DNA from: Compostimonas suwonensis | Lineage (GTDB): Bacteria; Actinomycetota; Actinomycetes; Actinomycetales; Microbacteriaceae | NCBI RefSeq assembly: GCF_002797855.1 | Contig: NZ_PGFB01000002.1 | Coordinates: forward strand, 248,001 to 312,000 | Reading direction: 5' to 3' | Length of the DNA: 64,000 nt | Shown here: piece after piece, positions 37,730 through 46,994 of the stretch | Position numbering within the stretch: the first letter of the stretch is position 1 | Layout: each line of letters starts with the position of its first letter | Made by a program: the position numbers and the translations under genes | The notes under the pieces: generated by a model | Databases searched by the model: none | What the model was told of the DNA's origin: nothing | What the model saw: the letters and a program-made list of their open reading frames with translations, nothing else

Positions 37730-38062
37730 ATGGGGCTGGCTATGCGGTGGCGAACATGGCGGATGCGACGACCGGTTCGCGGAAGACTTCGGGTCGACGT
37801 CTGCGCACAGCCGGACAGCGCGCCCTCTTCCTCCTCGTACTCGGCTATCGTCCTCGGCGTGGTCGAGGGCCCCGGCATCTCTCCGCAAGCGGTGGAGTTC
37901 TCGTGCACGGTGCCCTCAGCGCGTTGTCCTCGATCCGGTCAGTCGGTGCCCGTCATCGTCGACCGGGACTCTCCGACGAAGATCGCGATCGTGTGGGATG
38001 CCGTTCCGAAGCGGGATCCGCTGCGCGACGCACGCCGGGCCGCCGCTGCACGACGACGATAG
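37730..38062 (+). CDS. Small conserved-looking protein, unknown function
   Basis: About 110 residues. The first 25 are basic and Trp/Arg-rich; the core reads IVLGVVEGPGISPQAVEFSC through VPVIVDRDSPTKIAIVWDAVP, a short beta-rich module of a kind seen in actinobacterial hypothetical proteins; the end is Arg/Ala-rich. In-frame starts exist at 37718, 37730 and 37742 and none has a convincing ribosome-binding site. It is divergent from holA. The 200-nt gap after it (38063-38262) shows no gene. Confidence 0.55.
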   Translation: MGLAMRWRTWRMRRPVRGRLRVDVCAQPDSAPSSSSYSAIVLGVVEGPGISPQAVEFSCTVPSARCPRSGQSVPVIVDRDSPTKIAIVWDAVPKRDPLRDARRAAAARRR

Positions 38063-38262
38063 GCGTGTCGGAACGTTCATCGTGACCGGCGCGATTCGCG
38101 GCTGCATCGCGGCTGCTCGATGGCTCTGAGCAGCGACTCCCATCAGGATCAGCACGACGATCAGCTGCTCCGCGGGGCGACGATCGATGCCCTGTTCACT
38201 TCGAGCTCATCCTGGACGAGCTCGATCGATCTGCGACACCGTCGACGCCTGCACGGGCACGC

Positions 38263-40773
38263 TCACGGCGGCGCGCGTTCGCTCCACACCTGCAGCTCCC
38301 CCGACGACCCCGCGCCACTCCCCGCGGAGACGAGCACGAGCCCCTGCCCATCCGTGCGCGCGACCGCGGTGCCGACCCGTGCGAGCAGATCGAGGAGGCG
38401 ATCCGTCGGATGCCCGTAGTCGTTGTCGGCGCCCACCGAGATGACGCCGAGCGCCGCGCCCAGACGCTCGTACAGGGCCTCGCTCTGATCCGCCGAGCCA
38501 TGGTGCGAGACCTTCACGACGTCGACCCTCGAGACGGTTCGCGTCGCGAGCAGGGCGTCTTGCGCGCTCTCCCCCAAGTCGCCGAGGAAGACGCTGCTGA
38601 GCACCGGGGACACGAACTCGACGACCACGCTCGCATCGTTGCCCGCCTCCACCCGATCGAGCGGACCCCGTGGCCACAGCACCCGCCAGCGGGTCTCACC
38701 GAGGCTGCCCGACATACCCGCGGACGCCGTCACGACCGTCGACCCCGCGGCCTCGAGGCGTGCCAGCATCCGCCGGTCGGCATCGTTCTCGGGCACGCCG
38801 CTGAGAACGGTCTCGGCCCGGCCTTCGAGAGCGGTCACCCCGCCGACGTGATCGAGGTCGAAGTGGGTCAGCACCACGAGATCGAGCCTGCCGACGCCGA
38901 GCCCGTCGAGGCACCCGTCGAGGGGCTCGGTCTCGGGCCCGGTGTCGACGAGCGCGAAGCGCGCCCCATCGCGAAGCAGCACGGCATCACCCTGACCGAT
39001 GTCGCACGCCGCGATCGACCACTCCGCGGGTCGCAGGATGCCGCGCACGACGCCCGGGCCGGCGGCGAGTCCCGCGACCGCCGCGAACCCGACGCCGCAC
39101 ACCATCGCCCCCGCCCGGCGCCAGCGTCGTCGCGCCGCGAGCAGGGCCAGGAGCAGCGCGATCGTCAGGGCCACGCACACGGCGGCGCCCGCTGCCCCGG
39201 CGAGCCAGGGCAGCCGCGCACCGGGAAGGTCGGCGCTCAACCGGGCGACCGCGGCGATCCAGGCAGACGGGAGCCAGGCCAGATACGAACACCATTCGGC
39301 GAGAAGCGGCGCGAGCGGCAGCAGGAGGCACACCACGAGCCCGAGCACGGTGGCGGCCGGGGCAGCGGGGCCGGCGAGGAGGTTCGCGGGAACACCGACG
39401 AGCGCGATGGCCGGGTCGAGGAGCACGAGCACCGGCTGACAGGCGAGCTGGGCCGCGAGCGGCACGCAGATCGCGAGGGCGAGAGGGCGCGGCATCCACG
39501 CGGCGAGTCGTTCGCCGAGCGGCGCGGCGAGCACGAGCAGGCCGACGGTCGCGAGGGCAGAGAGGGCGAAGCCGTAGCTGCGGGCCAGCCACGGATCCCA
39601 GACGAGGATCGCGATGACGGCGACGCACAGGGCAGGAAGGCCTCTGCTGGCGCGCCCGCTCAGGAAGGCGAGCATAACGATCACCGCCATCACCGCGGCC
39701 CGCACCACGCTGGGCTCGGGCGTCACGAGCACGACGAAGGCGGCGAGAGCGCTCAGGGAGCCGGCGACCCGCACCCAGCGGGCGACACCGAGCACACGAC
39801 CGAGCAGCATGATGGCCGCGACGACGATCGCGCAGTTGGCACCGGAGACCGCCGTGAGGTGGCTCAGCGAGCTCGCCTTCATGTCGGCGTCGAGGCCCGC
39901 GGAGACGGCGCTCGTGTCGCCCACGGCGAGGCCGGGCAGGAGCTCTCCCCCCTCCCCCGGCAGCTTCTGCGCCAGAGCGACGAAGCGCGCCCGCAGATCG
40001 CCCGCCCAGGCGATCGCAGCAGGTGCCTCCTGCGCCCGCTCAGGCGGATCGGTGCCGAAGACGAGGAACGCGGCGCTGTCGCCGGGCTCGGTCGCCTCGA
40101 GCTCCGCGCGCATCACCACCCGGTCGCCGATGCGCAGCCCGGTAGGCTCCCCGGCGTCGCTCGCGGAGCCGGCGGACATCGAAGCAGCGGGCGCCGAAGC
40201 GGACGGCGCGGAGGCGAACACGAGAACGGGCACACCGTCGAGCTCCGCGCGGAAGCGGATCCGTGAGACGAGGCCGTCTTCGCCGCCACCGCCCGCCCCG
40301 AGCTGCTCGACCGGTGTCTGCGCGACGGTCAGAGCGAGCAGCTCGACCCGATGCTCGCGCGCCTGCTCGACGAGCGCGGGCGGCTGCCGCCGCTCGAGCC
40401 CCGCAAGAGCCGCACCGGCCACGAGCGCCGACCCCGCCGCGCACAGCGCCACCACGGGCAGGACCGCGACCGCTCCCACGGTCGCGGAACGAACGGCCGA
40501 ACGTGCCCGGGGACGACCCGCACGGCGTCGCAGCACCACCACGGCCACCACGGCCACCAGTGCCGAGAGGGTCACCGCCCAGAGCGCACCGCGCACGATC
40601 GGCAGCGCATCCGGAACATCGACGCCGATCCCCGCCGTGAGCCAGCAGGCGAGCGCCACGGGCAGGAGTCGCGCATCCGTGACCCGCCGACCCGTGCCCG
40701 CACCCGAGTTCGCACCATCCTCCGTACCGCCAGGGGTGCCGCCGCGCTCACCGCCGGCCATCCGGCCGCTCAC
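38263..40773 (-). CDS. comEC: ComEC/Rec2-family DNA uptake channel
   Basis: 836 residues. N-terminal membrane segments and an OB-like region, then the competence domain (HLTAVSGANCAIVVAAIMLLGR with about eight helices), and a C-terminal metallo-beta-lactamase-like domain: CDIGQGDAVLLRDGARFALVDTG, VLTHFDLDHVGG, KVSHHGSADQSE. Moves single-stranded DNA across the membrane. GTG 40773 forms a GTGA overlap with comEA and is preferred over ATG 40761. Confidence 0.93.
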   Translation of the reverse strand: MSGRMAGGERGGTPGGTEDGANSGAGTGRRVTDARLLPVALACWLTAGIGVDVPDALPIVRGALWAVTLSALVAVVAVVVLRRRAGRPRARSAVRSATVGAVAVLPVVALCAAGSALVAGAALAGLERRQPPALVEQAREHRVELLALTVAQTPVEQLGAGGGGEDGLVSRIRFRAELDGVPVLVFASAPSASAPAASMSAGSASDAGEPTGLRIGDRVVMRAELEATEPGDSAAFLVFGTDPPERAQEAPAAIAWAGDLRARFVALAQKLPGEGGELLPGLAVGDTSAVSAGLDADMKASSLSHLTAVSGANCAIVVAAIMLLGRVLGVARWVRVAGSLSALAAFVVLVTPEPSVVRAAVMAVIVMLAFLSGRASRGLPALCVAVIAILVWDPWLARSYGFALSALATVGLLVLAAPLGERLAAWMPRPLALAICVPLAAQLACQPVLVLLDPAIALVGVPANLLAGPAAPAATVLGLVVCLLLPLAPLLAEWCSYLAWLPSAWIAAVARLSADLPGARLPWLAGAAGAAVCVALTIALLLALLAARRRWRRAGAMVCGVGFAAVAGLAAGPGVVRGILRPAEWSIAACDIGQGDAVLLRDGARFALVDTGPETEPLDGCLDGLGVGRLDLVVLTHFDLDHVGGVTALEGRAETVLSGVPENDADRRMLARLEAAGSTVVTASAGMSGSLGETRWRVLWPRGPLDRVEAGNDASVVVEFVSPVLSSVFLGDLGESAQDALLATRTVSRVDVVKVSHHGSADQSEALYERLGAALGVISVGADNDYGHPTDRLLDLLARVGTAVARTDGQGLVLVSAGSGAGSSGELQVWSERAPP

Positions 40774-41453
40774 ACCGTCACGAGGTCGACGAGAGCCTCG
40801 AAGGTCTTCTCCCCCACGCCCGTGATCTGCCGCAGATCGTCGACGCTCGTGAACCGCCCGTTGGCGTCGCGCCACTCGATGATGCGCTGCGCCATCGCGG
40901 GGCCGATCCTCGGCAGCGTCTCGAGCGCGGCGCTGTCGGCCGTGTTGAGGTTCACCCGGCCGTCGCCGGAAGCCGCTCCCGCTCCGCCGCCCGCTGCGCC
41001 CGGCACCCCCGCGACGACCTCCCCGAGCTGCGGCACGACGAGCTGCTCGCCGTCGGACACGAAGCGGGCGAGGTTCACCGCGGACTCGTCGGCCGTCTCC
41101 GACAGCCCGCCCGCCGCGGCGATCGCGTCGATGACCCGGGCGCTCTCGGCAAGCTCGAAGAGTCCCGGCGAGGCCACCGCGCCCGTGACGTGCACGAAGA
41201 TCGAGGCGCCGGCCGCTCCCGCTCCGCCCGCGTCCGCCGCCGCGTCGCGTGGATCGACTCCCCCGCCGTCACCCGGCGACGACACGACCACGGGCTCGGT
41301 CGCCGCACCGTCGGCCACGGCGGAGACGAGCACCGCGACGACGAGCGCCACGAGGGCGAGCACGATCGTCGCGCCCACGCCGATGCGCAGGCGCGGTCGA
41401 CGAAAGACCGGCGGGTCGTCTTCGGCCGGGGCGAGCTCTCGAACGGTGTCCAC
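40770..41453 (-). CDS. comEA: ComEA-type DNA-binding protein
   Basis: 227 residues: a hydrophilic N-terminus, one membrane segment (IGVGATIVLALVALVVAVLVSAVA), a SLBB-like domain (FVHVTGAVASPGLFELAESARVIDAIAAAGG), a Gly/Ala linker, and a C-terminal helix-hairpin-helix pair (VNLNTADSAALETLPRIGP, then GRFTSVDDLRQITGVGEKTFEAL). It should capture DNA for ComEC. Starts at GTG 41453; 154 nt separate it from leuS, with nothing notable seen. Confidence 0.94.
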   Translation of the reverse strand: MDTVRELAPAEDDPPVFRRPRLRIGVGATIVLALVALVVAVLVSAVADGAATEPVVVSSPGDGGGVDPRDAAADAGGAGAAGASIFVHVTGAVASPGLFELAESARVIDAIAAAGGLSETADESAVNLARFVSDGEQLVVPQLGEVVAGVPGAAGGGAGAASGDGRVNLNTADSAALETLPRIGPAMAQRIIEWRDANGRFTSVDDLRQITGVGEKTFEALVDLVTV

Positions 41454-41607
41454 TCAGCGAGAGTAGAAGAACCGCCTCATCCGGCAGAGCGCGCGCCGGC
41501 GTTCGGTGGACAGCCCCACCTCCGACGGCATCCGTGCTGTGGTGGACACGAGCCCGCCACGACGGGCGATCACCGGCTCAAGCCGCGGAGGCAGACGACA
41601 GAGCCTC

Positions 41608-44211
41608 TCAGCCCGCCGAACGCGTCGCGATGTTGACGATCCGCGGAGCCCGCACGATGACGTTCACGATCTCGCGATCGCCCACCGAGCGGATGACGGA
41701 CGCCGAGGCCCGGGCGAGGGCCTCGAGCTCGTCGCCCGAGATCTTCGGCGAGACCTCGAGGCGGTCGCGCACCTTGCCGTCGACCTGCACGACGGCCGTG
41801 ATCGAGTCGTCGACGAGCAGGTTGGGGCTCGGCTTGCGCCACTGCGCGAGCGCGACGGGCGGCGGGTAGCCGAGCTGCGACCACATGTCCTCCGCCGTGT
41901 AGGGCGCGAAGAGGTTGAGCGCCATGGCGATGGCCTCCGCCGATTCGCGCACCGCGGCATCCGCAGCGCCCGGGCCCGAGTCGATGGCCTTGCGCGTCAC
42001 GTTGACGAGCTCCATGATCTTCGCGACCACGACGTTGAACTTGAAGGCCTCGACGAGACCGGGGATCTCTGCGAGGAAGCGATGGGTGGTGCGCCGCAGG
42101 CTCAGATCACCGGTCTTCCAGTCGATGTCGGGGCTGCTCGTCACGTCCTGGGCGATGCGCCAGGCGCGGGCGAGGAACTTCGCGCTCGCGGCCGGCGAGA
42201 CGTCGGCCCAGTCGATGTCGTCTTCGGGCGGGCCCGCGAAGGCCATCGTCAGGCGGATCGCGTCGACGCCGTGCTCGTCGAGCTGCTCGGAGAGCCGCAC
42301 GAGGTTGCCCTTCGACTTGCTCATCGCCGAGCCGTCCATGAGCACCATGCCCTGATTCAGCAGCGCGCTGAACGGCTCGGTGAACGAGACGTAGCCGAGG
42401 TCGAAGAGCACCTTGGTGATGAACCGCGCGTAGAGCAGGTGCAGGATCGCGTGCGTCACGCCCCCGACGTACTGGTCGACGGGCGCCCACTTCTCGGCCT
42501 CGGCCGGGTCGAAGGCCTTGGTGTCGTCGTTGGGGTCGAGGAAGCGCAGGAAGTACCACGAGCTGTCGACGAAGGTGTCCATCGTGTCGGGGTCGCGGCG
42601 TGCCGGCGTGCCGTCGAGCGGGTTCGCGACGTTGACCCAGTCCTCGGCGGCGCCGAGCGGCGACTGGCCCTTCGGCTGCAGGTCGAGCCCCTCGGTCGGC
42701 GGCAGCACGACGGGCAGCTGGTCCTCCGGCACGGGGATGAGCGAGCCGTCCTGACCGTGGATGATCGGGATGGGGGTTCCCCAGTAGCGCTGGCGCGAGA
42801 TGAGCCAGTCGCGGATGCGGTAGGTCTTCGCGGCGCGGCCGGTGCCCTCGGACTCGAGCCTCTCGATGATCCGCTGGATGGCGGTGCGCTTGCTGAGCCC
42901 GTCGAGCGAGCCCGAGTTGATCATGCGGCCTTCGCCGGCGAGGGCGACTCCCGTGGTCTTGGGATCGAGGGGCTCGATGTCGTCGGGCAGCTCACCGCTC
43001 TCGAGCTGCTCGGCCGTGATGACCGGGATCGCCCCGGTGACGGGCGCGTTCGTGTCGACGACGACCCGGATGGGCAGGTCGAAGGCGAGCGCGAAGTCGA
43101 GGTCGCGCTGGTCGTGCGCGGGCACGGCCATGACGGCACCGTGGCCGTAGTCGGCGAGCACGTAGTCGGCGGCCCAGATCGGCAGGCGCTCGCCGTTGAC
43201 GGGGTTGATCGCGTAGCGGTTGAGGAAGACGCCGGTCTTGGGCCGATCGGCCGTCATCCTGTCGATCTCGCTCGACTTCTGCACGAACTCCAGGTACTCC
43301 TGGAAGCTCGTGCGCACGTCGGGCGCCGCGCCGGAGACGAGCTCGGCCGCGAGCTCGGAGTCGGGTGCGACGACCATGAAGGTCGCGCCGTGTAGGGTGT
43401 CGGGGCGGGTCGTGAAGACGGTGACCTTCTCGGCACGGCCCTCGACCTCGAAGTCGACGTCGGCGCCGATCGAGCGGCCGATCCAGTTGCGCTGCATCGA
43501 GAGCACCTTCGAAGGCCAGCTGCCCTCGAGCTGGTTGAGGTCGTCGAGAAGGCGGTCGGCGTAGTCCGTGATCTTGAGGTACCACTGGGTGAGCTTCTTC
43601 TTGACCACGAGGGCGCCCGAGCGCTCCGAGGTGCCGTCCGGCAGCACCTGCTCGTTGGCGAGAACGGTCTGGTCGACCGGATCCCAGTTGACCCAGCTGT
43701 CTTTGCGGTAGGCGAGGCCCTTCTCGTACATCTTGAGGAACAGCCACTGGTTCCACTTGTAGTACTCGGGGTCGCTCGTATGCAGAACGCGATCCCAGTC
43801 GAAGGACGCCGCGTAGCGCCGCATGCTCGTGCGCTGCTGCTCGATGTTGTCGTAGGTCCACTCGCGCGGGTCGATGCCGCGCTTGATCGCGGCGTTCTCG
43901 GCCGGCAGGCCGAAGGAGTCCCAGCCGATCGGGTGCAGCACATTGAAGCCCTGCTGCCGCCAGTACCGGGCGATGACGTCGCCGAGGGCGTACGCCTCGG
44001 CGTGACCCATGTGCAGATCGCCGGAGGGGTAGGGGAACATGTCGAGCACGTACTTGCGCGGGCGCTTGTCGGCGGGGTCGCCGCTGCGGAAGGGCTTCAG
44101 CTCGTCCCAGACGGGCAGCCACTTGTCCTGGATGGCGGCGAAGTCGTAGTGCCGCTCGTCGTTCTCGAAACGGTTGTCGCCATCGCTGGCCGCGTCGCGC
44201 TCGTGTGCCAC
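41608..44211 (-). CDS. leuS: Leucyl-tRNA synthetase
   Basis: About 867 residues. Class I motifs: HIGH as [15 protein letters not shown], and KMSKS as SAMSKSKGN. The CP1 editing domain ([27 protein letters not shown]) is intact, and the anticodon-binding and C-terminal domains follow. GTG 44211 (MAHERDA) is chosen for its GAGAG sequence; GTG 44226 is possible. Confidence 0.96.
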   Translation of the reverse strand: MAHERDAASDGDNRFENDERHYDFAAIQDKWLPVWDELKPFRSGDPADKRPRKYVLDMFPYPSGDLHMGHAEAYALGDVIARYWRQQGFNVLHPIGWDSFGLPAENAAIKRGIDPREWTYDNIEQQRTSMRRYAASFDWDRVLHTSDPEYYKWNQWLFLKMYEKGLAYRKDSWVNWDPVDQTVLANEQVLPDGTSERSGALVVKKKLTQWYLKITDYADRLLDDLNQLEGSWPSKVLSMQRNWIGRSIGADVDFEVEGRAEKVTVFTTRPDTLHGATFMVVAPDSELAAELVSGAAPDVRTSFQEYLEFVQKSSEIDRMTADRPKTGVFLNRYAINPVNGERLPIWAADYVLADYGHGAVMAVPAHDQRDLDFALAFDLPIRVVVDTNAPVTGAIPVITAEQLESGELPDDIEPLDPKTTGVALAGEGRMINSGSLDGLSKRTAIQRIIERLESEGTGRAAKTYRIRDWLISRQRYWGTPIPIIHGQDGSLIPVPEDQLPVVLPPTEGLDLQPKGQSPLGAAEDWVNVANPLDGTPARRDPDTMDTFVDSSWYFLRFLDPNDDTKAFDPAEAEKWAPVDQYVGGVTHAILHLLYARFITKVLFDLGYVSFTEPFSALLNQGMVLMDGSAMSKSKGNLVRLSEQLDEHGVDAIRLTMAFAGPPEDDIDWADVSPAASAKFLARAWRIAQDVTSSPDIDWKTGDLSLRRTTHRFLAEIPGLVEAFKFNVVVAKIMELVNVTRKAIDSGPGAADAAVRESAEAIAMALNLFAPYTAEDMWSQLGYPPPVALAQWRKPSPNLLVDDSITAVVQVDGKVRDRLEVSPKISGDELEALARASASVIRSVGDREIVNVIVRAPRIVNIATRSAG

Positions 44212-44327
44212 GTGTCTCTCATTCACTGCGGGGGATGTGTCGGGCCAGGCTCGGAAGCCGCGTCCTGCGGCATCCGGCGCTTCGTACCCGACAATCAAGC
44301 CTAGTCGTCGGAGGCGTCGCGCGCCGC

Positions 44328-44378
44328 GCGCAGACGGATGCCGGCGGGCATGCGCTCCCCGCCGGCATCCGTCTGCGC
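44328..44378. terminator. Perfect 21-bp hairpin after the VOC gene
   Basis: Arms 44328-44348 (GCGCAGACGGATGCCGGCGGG has 21 nt; core CAGACGGATGCC) and 44358-44378 are perfect inverted repeats around a 9-nt loop. It follows the VOC gene stop by 23 nt on the minus strand and precedes leuS, so it should end the ArsR-SRPBCC-VOC transcript. Confidence 0.7.
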
Positions 44379-44401
44379 AGCCGATCCGCGCCGTCCGCGC
44401 C

Positions 44402-44833
44402 TCACTCCGCGCCGAAACGACCCCGTGCCTCGGCCGGGATGAGCGGCTTCGCCGCCCGCGCCCGGATCTCCTGCACGGCCCAGCTGTTGCCGTCGGGGTC
44501 GCTGAACCCGAAGAAGGTGCCGCCGTCGCGCTCGTCGATGACCATGATCTCGCTCGCCTCGACTCCGCGCTCCACGAGCTCCTGCCGCGCCGCCGCGGCG
44601 TCGGAGACCACGAGCTGCGTGCCCTTGAGCGAGCCGGGCGCCATCTCGTTCTGCGCGGGCAGGGTTCCGATCACGATCGAGCAGCCGGAGCCGCGCGGCG
44701 TGAGCTGCACGAAGCGCTGGTCGCCCATCTGCGTGTCGTGATCGAGCTCGAAGCCGACGCGGTCGCGGTAGAACTCGACGGCGCGCTCGATGTCGCTCAC
44801 GGGGAGGATGACGACCTCCAGTGTCCAATCCAT
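44402..44833 (-). CDS. VOC-superfamily (glyoxalase-like) protein
   Basis: 143 residues: one betaalphabetabetabeta pair with [27 protein letters not shown] and [19 protein letters not shown]. The DPDGN ending is typical of glyoxalase/bleomycin-resistance/dioxygenase proteins. Substrate unknown. It follows the SRPBCC gene by 45 nt and is probably the third gene of that operon. Confidence 0.9.
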   Translation of the reverse strand: MDWTLEVVILPVSDIERAVEFYRDRVGFELDHDTQMGDQRFVQLTPRGSGCSIVIGTLPAQNEMAPGSLKGTQLVVSDAAAARQELVERGVEASEIMVIDERDGGTFFGFSDPDGNSWAVQEIRARAAKPLIPAEARGRFGAE

Positions 44834-44878
44834 CGTTCTGTCTCCTTCTTCGTGTTCTTCCGTGTTCTCCGGCGGGTG

Positions 44879-45355
44879 TCAGAGGGTCTTGGTGAGCTCG
44901 TCGAGACGCTCGTAGCCTTCGGACATGCCCTGTTCCATGTTGCTCTCGATCATTCCGTCACGAGCCTCCTGAGAGGGGTAGACGGAGTGGCCCGAGAGCT
45001 TGGTGCGGCCGTCGCCGAGATCCTCGAAGGTGATCGACTCGATGCTCACGACATCCGGGAAGCCTTCGAACTCGAAGGTCTGGATCGCGAACTCGTTGTC
45101 GCGCACGACGTGGAACACGCCCGTGAAGGCGTAGTCCTCGCCCTCGGGGTCGCGGTGGATGTACCGGTAGCCGCCGCCCGTGGTGAAGTCGTACCGTTCG
45201 ACGATCATCTCGTAGCCGTGCGGACCGAGCCATCGCTTGAGCAGCTCGGGATCCTTGTGGGCACGGAACACGACCTCGACGGGCGCGTCGAACTCGCGCT
45301 CGAAGTCGATGTAGGGCACGCCCTCGGGCGCTGTGATGGTGACGGAGTTCGTCAT
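44879..45355 (-). CDS. SRPBCC (AHSA1-like) protein, second copy in window
   Basis: 158 residues. FEREFDAPVEVVFRAHKDPELLKRWLGPHGYEM is the AHSA1 signature, and FEDLGDGRTKLSGHSVYPSQEARDGMI the C-terminal half. The ATG at 45355 overlaps the ArsR stop as ATGA. A distant paralogue of the protein at 7229-7744 in an equivalent operon. Confidence 0.9.
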   Translation of the reverse strand: MTNSVTITAPEGVPYIDFEREFDAPVEVVFRAHKDPELLKRWLGPHGYEMIVERYDFTTGGGYRYIHRDPEGEDYAFTGVFHVVRDNEFAIQTFEFEGFPDVVSIESITFEDLGDGRTKLSGHSVYPSQEARDGMIESNMEQGMSEGYERLDELTKTL

Positions 45356-45744
45356 TGTCCTTCCTCCTTCTTCTGCGTGGCGCCGTCGGCGCCGTCGGTC
45401 TTGCCGGGGCTGGTGAGGATGCCGAGCAGTGCGTCCAGGCTCCTGAACTGCTGCTCGTGGATCAAGCGGTATGTGTCGATCCAGGCCGTGAGGGCCTCGA
45501 GCTGCGCCGCGTTGAGGTGGACGGGCCGGCGCTGCGCGTCGCGCGTGCGTGTGACGAGCCCCGCCTGTTCGAGCACCTGGATGTGCTTCGAGACCGCCTG
45601 CTTGGTGATCTCGAAGGGCTCGGCCAGCTGGTTGACGGTCGCCGCGCCGCGGCTGAGCCGGGCGATGATCCTCCGCCGCACCGGGTCGGCCAGGGCCATG
45701 AAGGCCCGGTCGAGCCGGTCGTCCGCCGAGGGATCGATGACCAT
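45352..45744 (-). CDS. ArsR-family winged-helix repressor, second copy in window
   Basis: 130 residues: FMALADPVRRRIIARLSRGAATVNQLAEPFEITKQAVSKHIQVLEQAGLVTRTRDAQRR-type sequence with a Lys/Glu-rich tail. No metal-site cysteines. A TTG at 45750 is in frame, but ATG 45744 is preferred. Upstream are a strong promoter and two direct repeats (next entries). It likely represses its own operon and perhaps the divergent quinone reductase. Confidence 0.9.
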   Translation of the reverse strand: MVIDPSADDRLDRAFMALADPVRRRIIARLSRGAATVNQLAEPFEITKQAVSKHIQVLEQAGLVTRTRDAQRRPVHLNAAQLEALTAWIDTYRLIHEQQFRSLDALLGILTSPGKTDGADGATQKKEEGQ

Positions 45745-45746
45745 TG

Positions 45747-45772
45747 TCAACTACTTTCTTGATCAACTACTT
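45747..45772. promoter_or_regulatory. Direct-repeat operator candidate
   Basis: TCAACTACTT occurs at 45747-45756 and 45763-45772, 16 nt apart (about 1.5 turns), between the transcription start and the ArsR ATG, with the dyad TTGATCAA between. The likely binding region of the ArsR protein. Confidence 0.45.
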
Positions 45773-45782
45773 AATTGACTAA

Positions 45783-45811
45783 AGGATACGACGGCACCGG
45801 AAGCCGGTCAA
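45783..45811 (-). promoter_or_regulatory. Promoter of the second ArsR cassette
   Basis: On the minus strand TTGACC, a 17-nt spacer and TATCCT: nearly consensus sigma-70-type. It gives a leader of about 30 nt that contains the direct repeats. Confidence 0.7.
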
Positions 45812-45940
45812 GGCCCCGACGCGGATCGTTCAGAAAAGAGCCGCCGGCCCGGCGCATAATGGCCGGAGACACCCGCGAGCCGCAGACGCGCCACACCATC
45901 GACGCCGCAGAAGGCCGCCCGAGCACGAACGAGGAACACC

Positions 45941-46969
45941 ATGAGAGCAATCGTCCACGACCGGCCCGGCGACGCATCCGTGCTTCATCTCGTGGAGCGC
46001 GAGATCCCACAGCCCGCCGCCGGCGAGGTGCGCGTGCGGGTGGTCGTCTCCGGCGTGAACCCGACCGACTGGAAGTCGCGCAGTGCCCCCGCCGGCGACC
46101 CGCGGGGCGAGATCGAGTTCGTTCCCAACCAGGACGGCGCGGGCGTCGTCGACGCGATCGGGCCGGATGTCGCGGGCCTCGCCGTGGGCGACCGCGTGTG
46201 GCTCACCCTCGCCGCCTACAACCGGCCGACCGGCGGCACCGCGCAGGACTACACCGTCGTTCCCGCCGAGCGCGTCTTCCCTCTGCCCGCCAACGCCGAC
46301 TTCGAGCTCGGCGCGAGCATCGGCGTGCCCGCGATCACCGCCCACCGGGCCCTCACCGTCACCGAAGGCGGCCCCGCCCGGCTCGCCCCGGGCGCCCTCG
46401 ACGGTCGCACGATCCTCGTCGCGGGCGGCGCCGGGGCCGTGGGCCACGCCGCCATCCAGCTCGCACGCTGGGCCGGGGCGACCGTCATCGCGACGGTGAG
46501 CGGACCGCAGAAGGCCGGCTACGCGAGTTCTGCGGGCGCGCATCACGTCGTCAACTACCGGGACGCCGACGCGGCCGAGCAGATCCGGCAGGCGGCCCCC
46601 GACGGCGTCGACCTCATCGTCGAGGTCGCGGTCGGCGGCAACTCCGAGCTCGACCTCTCCGTGCTGCGAACGCAGGGCACGATCGCCGTCTACGCCAACA
46701 ACGGCGACAAGCCCGCGACCTTCGACGTGCGCAGGAACATGGGGCTCAACGCGCGCTACCAGTTCGTGCTGCTCTACACGCTCGGCCGTGAGCAGATGAC
46801 GAACGCCGCGGACGACGTCACCGCGGCCATCGTCGCCGGCGCACTGCCCGTGGGCGAGGCCGCCGGGCTGCCGCTGCACCGCTTCGCGCTCGAAGACACG
46901 GCGGCGGCGCACGAGGCCGTCGAGCGGGAGACGGTGGGCAAGGTGCTCATCCGGATCGCCGAGGCGTGA
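45941..46969 (+). CDS. Zinc-independent NADPH:quinone reductase (MDR family)
   Basis: 342 residues. MRAIVHDRPGDASVLHLVEREIPQP opening, VSGVNPTDWKSRSA, PNQDGAGVVDAIGPDV, and the Rossmann motif ILVAGGAGAVGHAAIQLARWAGATVIAT. Lacks catalytic zinc ligands, so a quinone oxidoreductase type. AGGA precedes the ATG. Divergent from the ArsR cassette across 196 nt. Confidence 0.9.
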   Translation: MRAIVHDRPGDASVLHLVEREIPQPAAGEVRVRVVVSGVNPTDWKSRSAPAGDPRGEIEFVPNQDGAGVVDAIGPDVAGLAVGDRVWLTLAAYNRPTGGTAQDYTVVPAERVFPLPANADFELGASIGVPAITAHRALTVTEGGPARLAPGALDGRTILVAGGAGAVGHAAIQLARWAGATVIATVSGPQKAGYASSAGAHHVVNYRDADAAEQIRQAAPDGVDLIVEVAVGGNSELDLSVLRTQGTIAVYANNGDKPATFDVRRNMGLNARYQFVLLYTLGREQMTNAADDVTAAIVAGALPVGEAAGLPLHRFALEDTAAAHEAVERETVGKVLIRIAEA

Positions 46970-46994
46970 GCGCCGGACGACCGCGCCCCTGAGC

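Noticed and set aside
38063-38262. Possible gene in the gap between the 37.7-kb ORF and comEC
   Set aside because: Frames on both strands give Arg/Ser-rich or out-of-frame sequence without family likeness or a ribosome-binding site.
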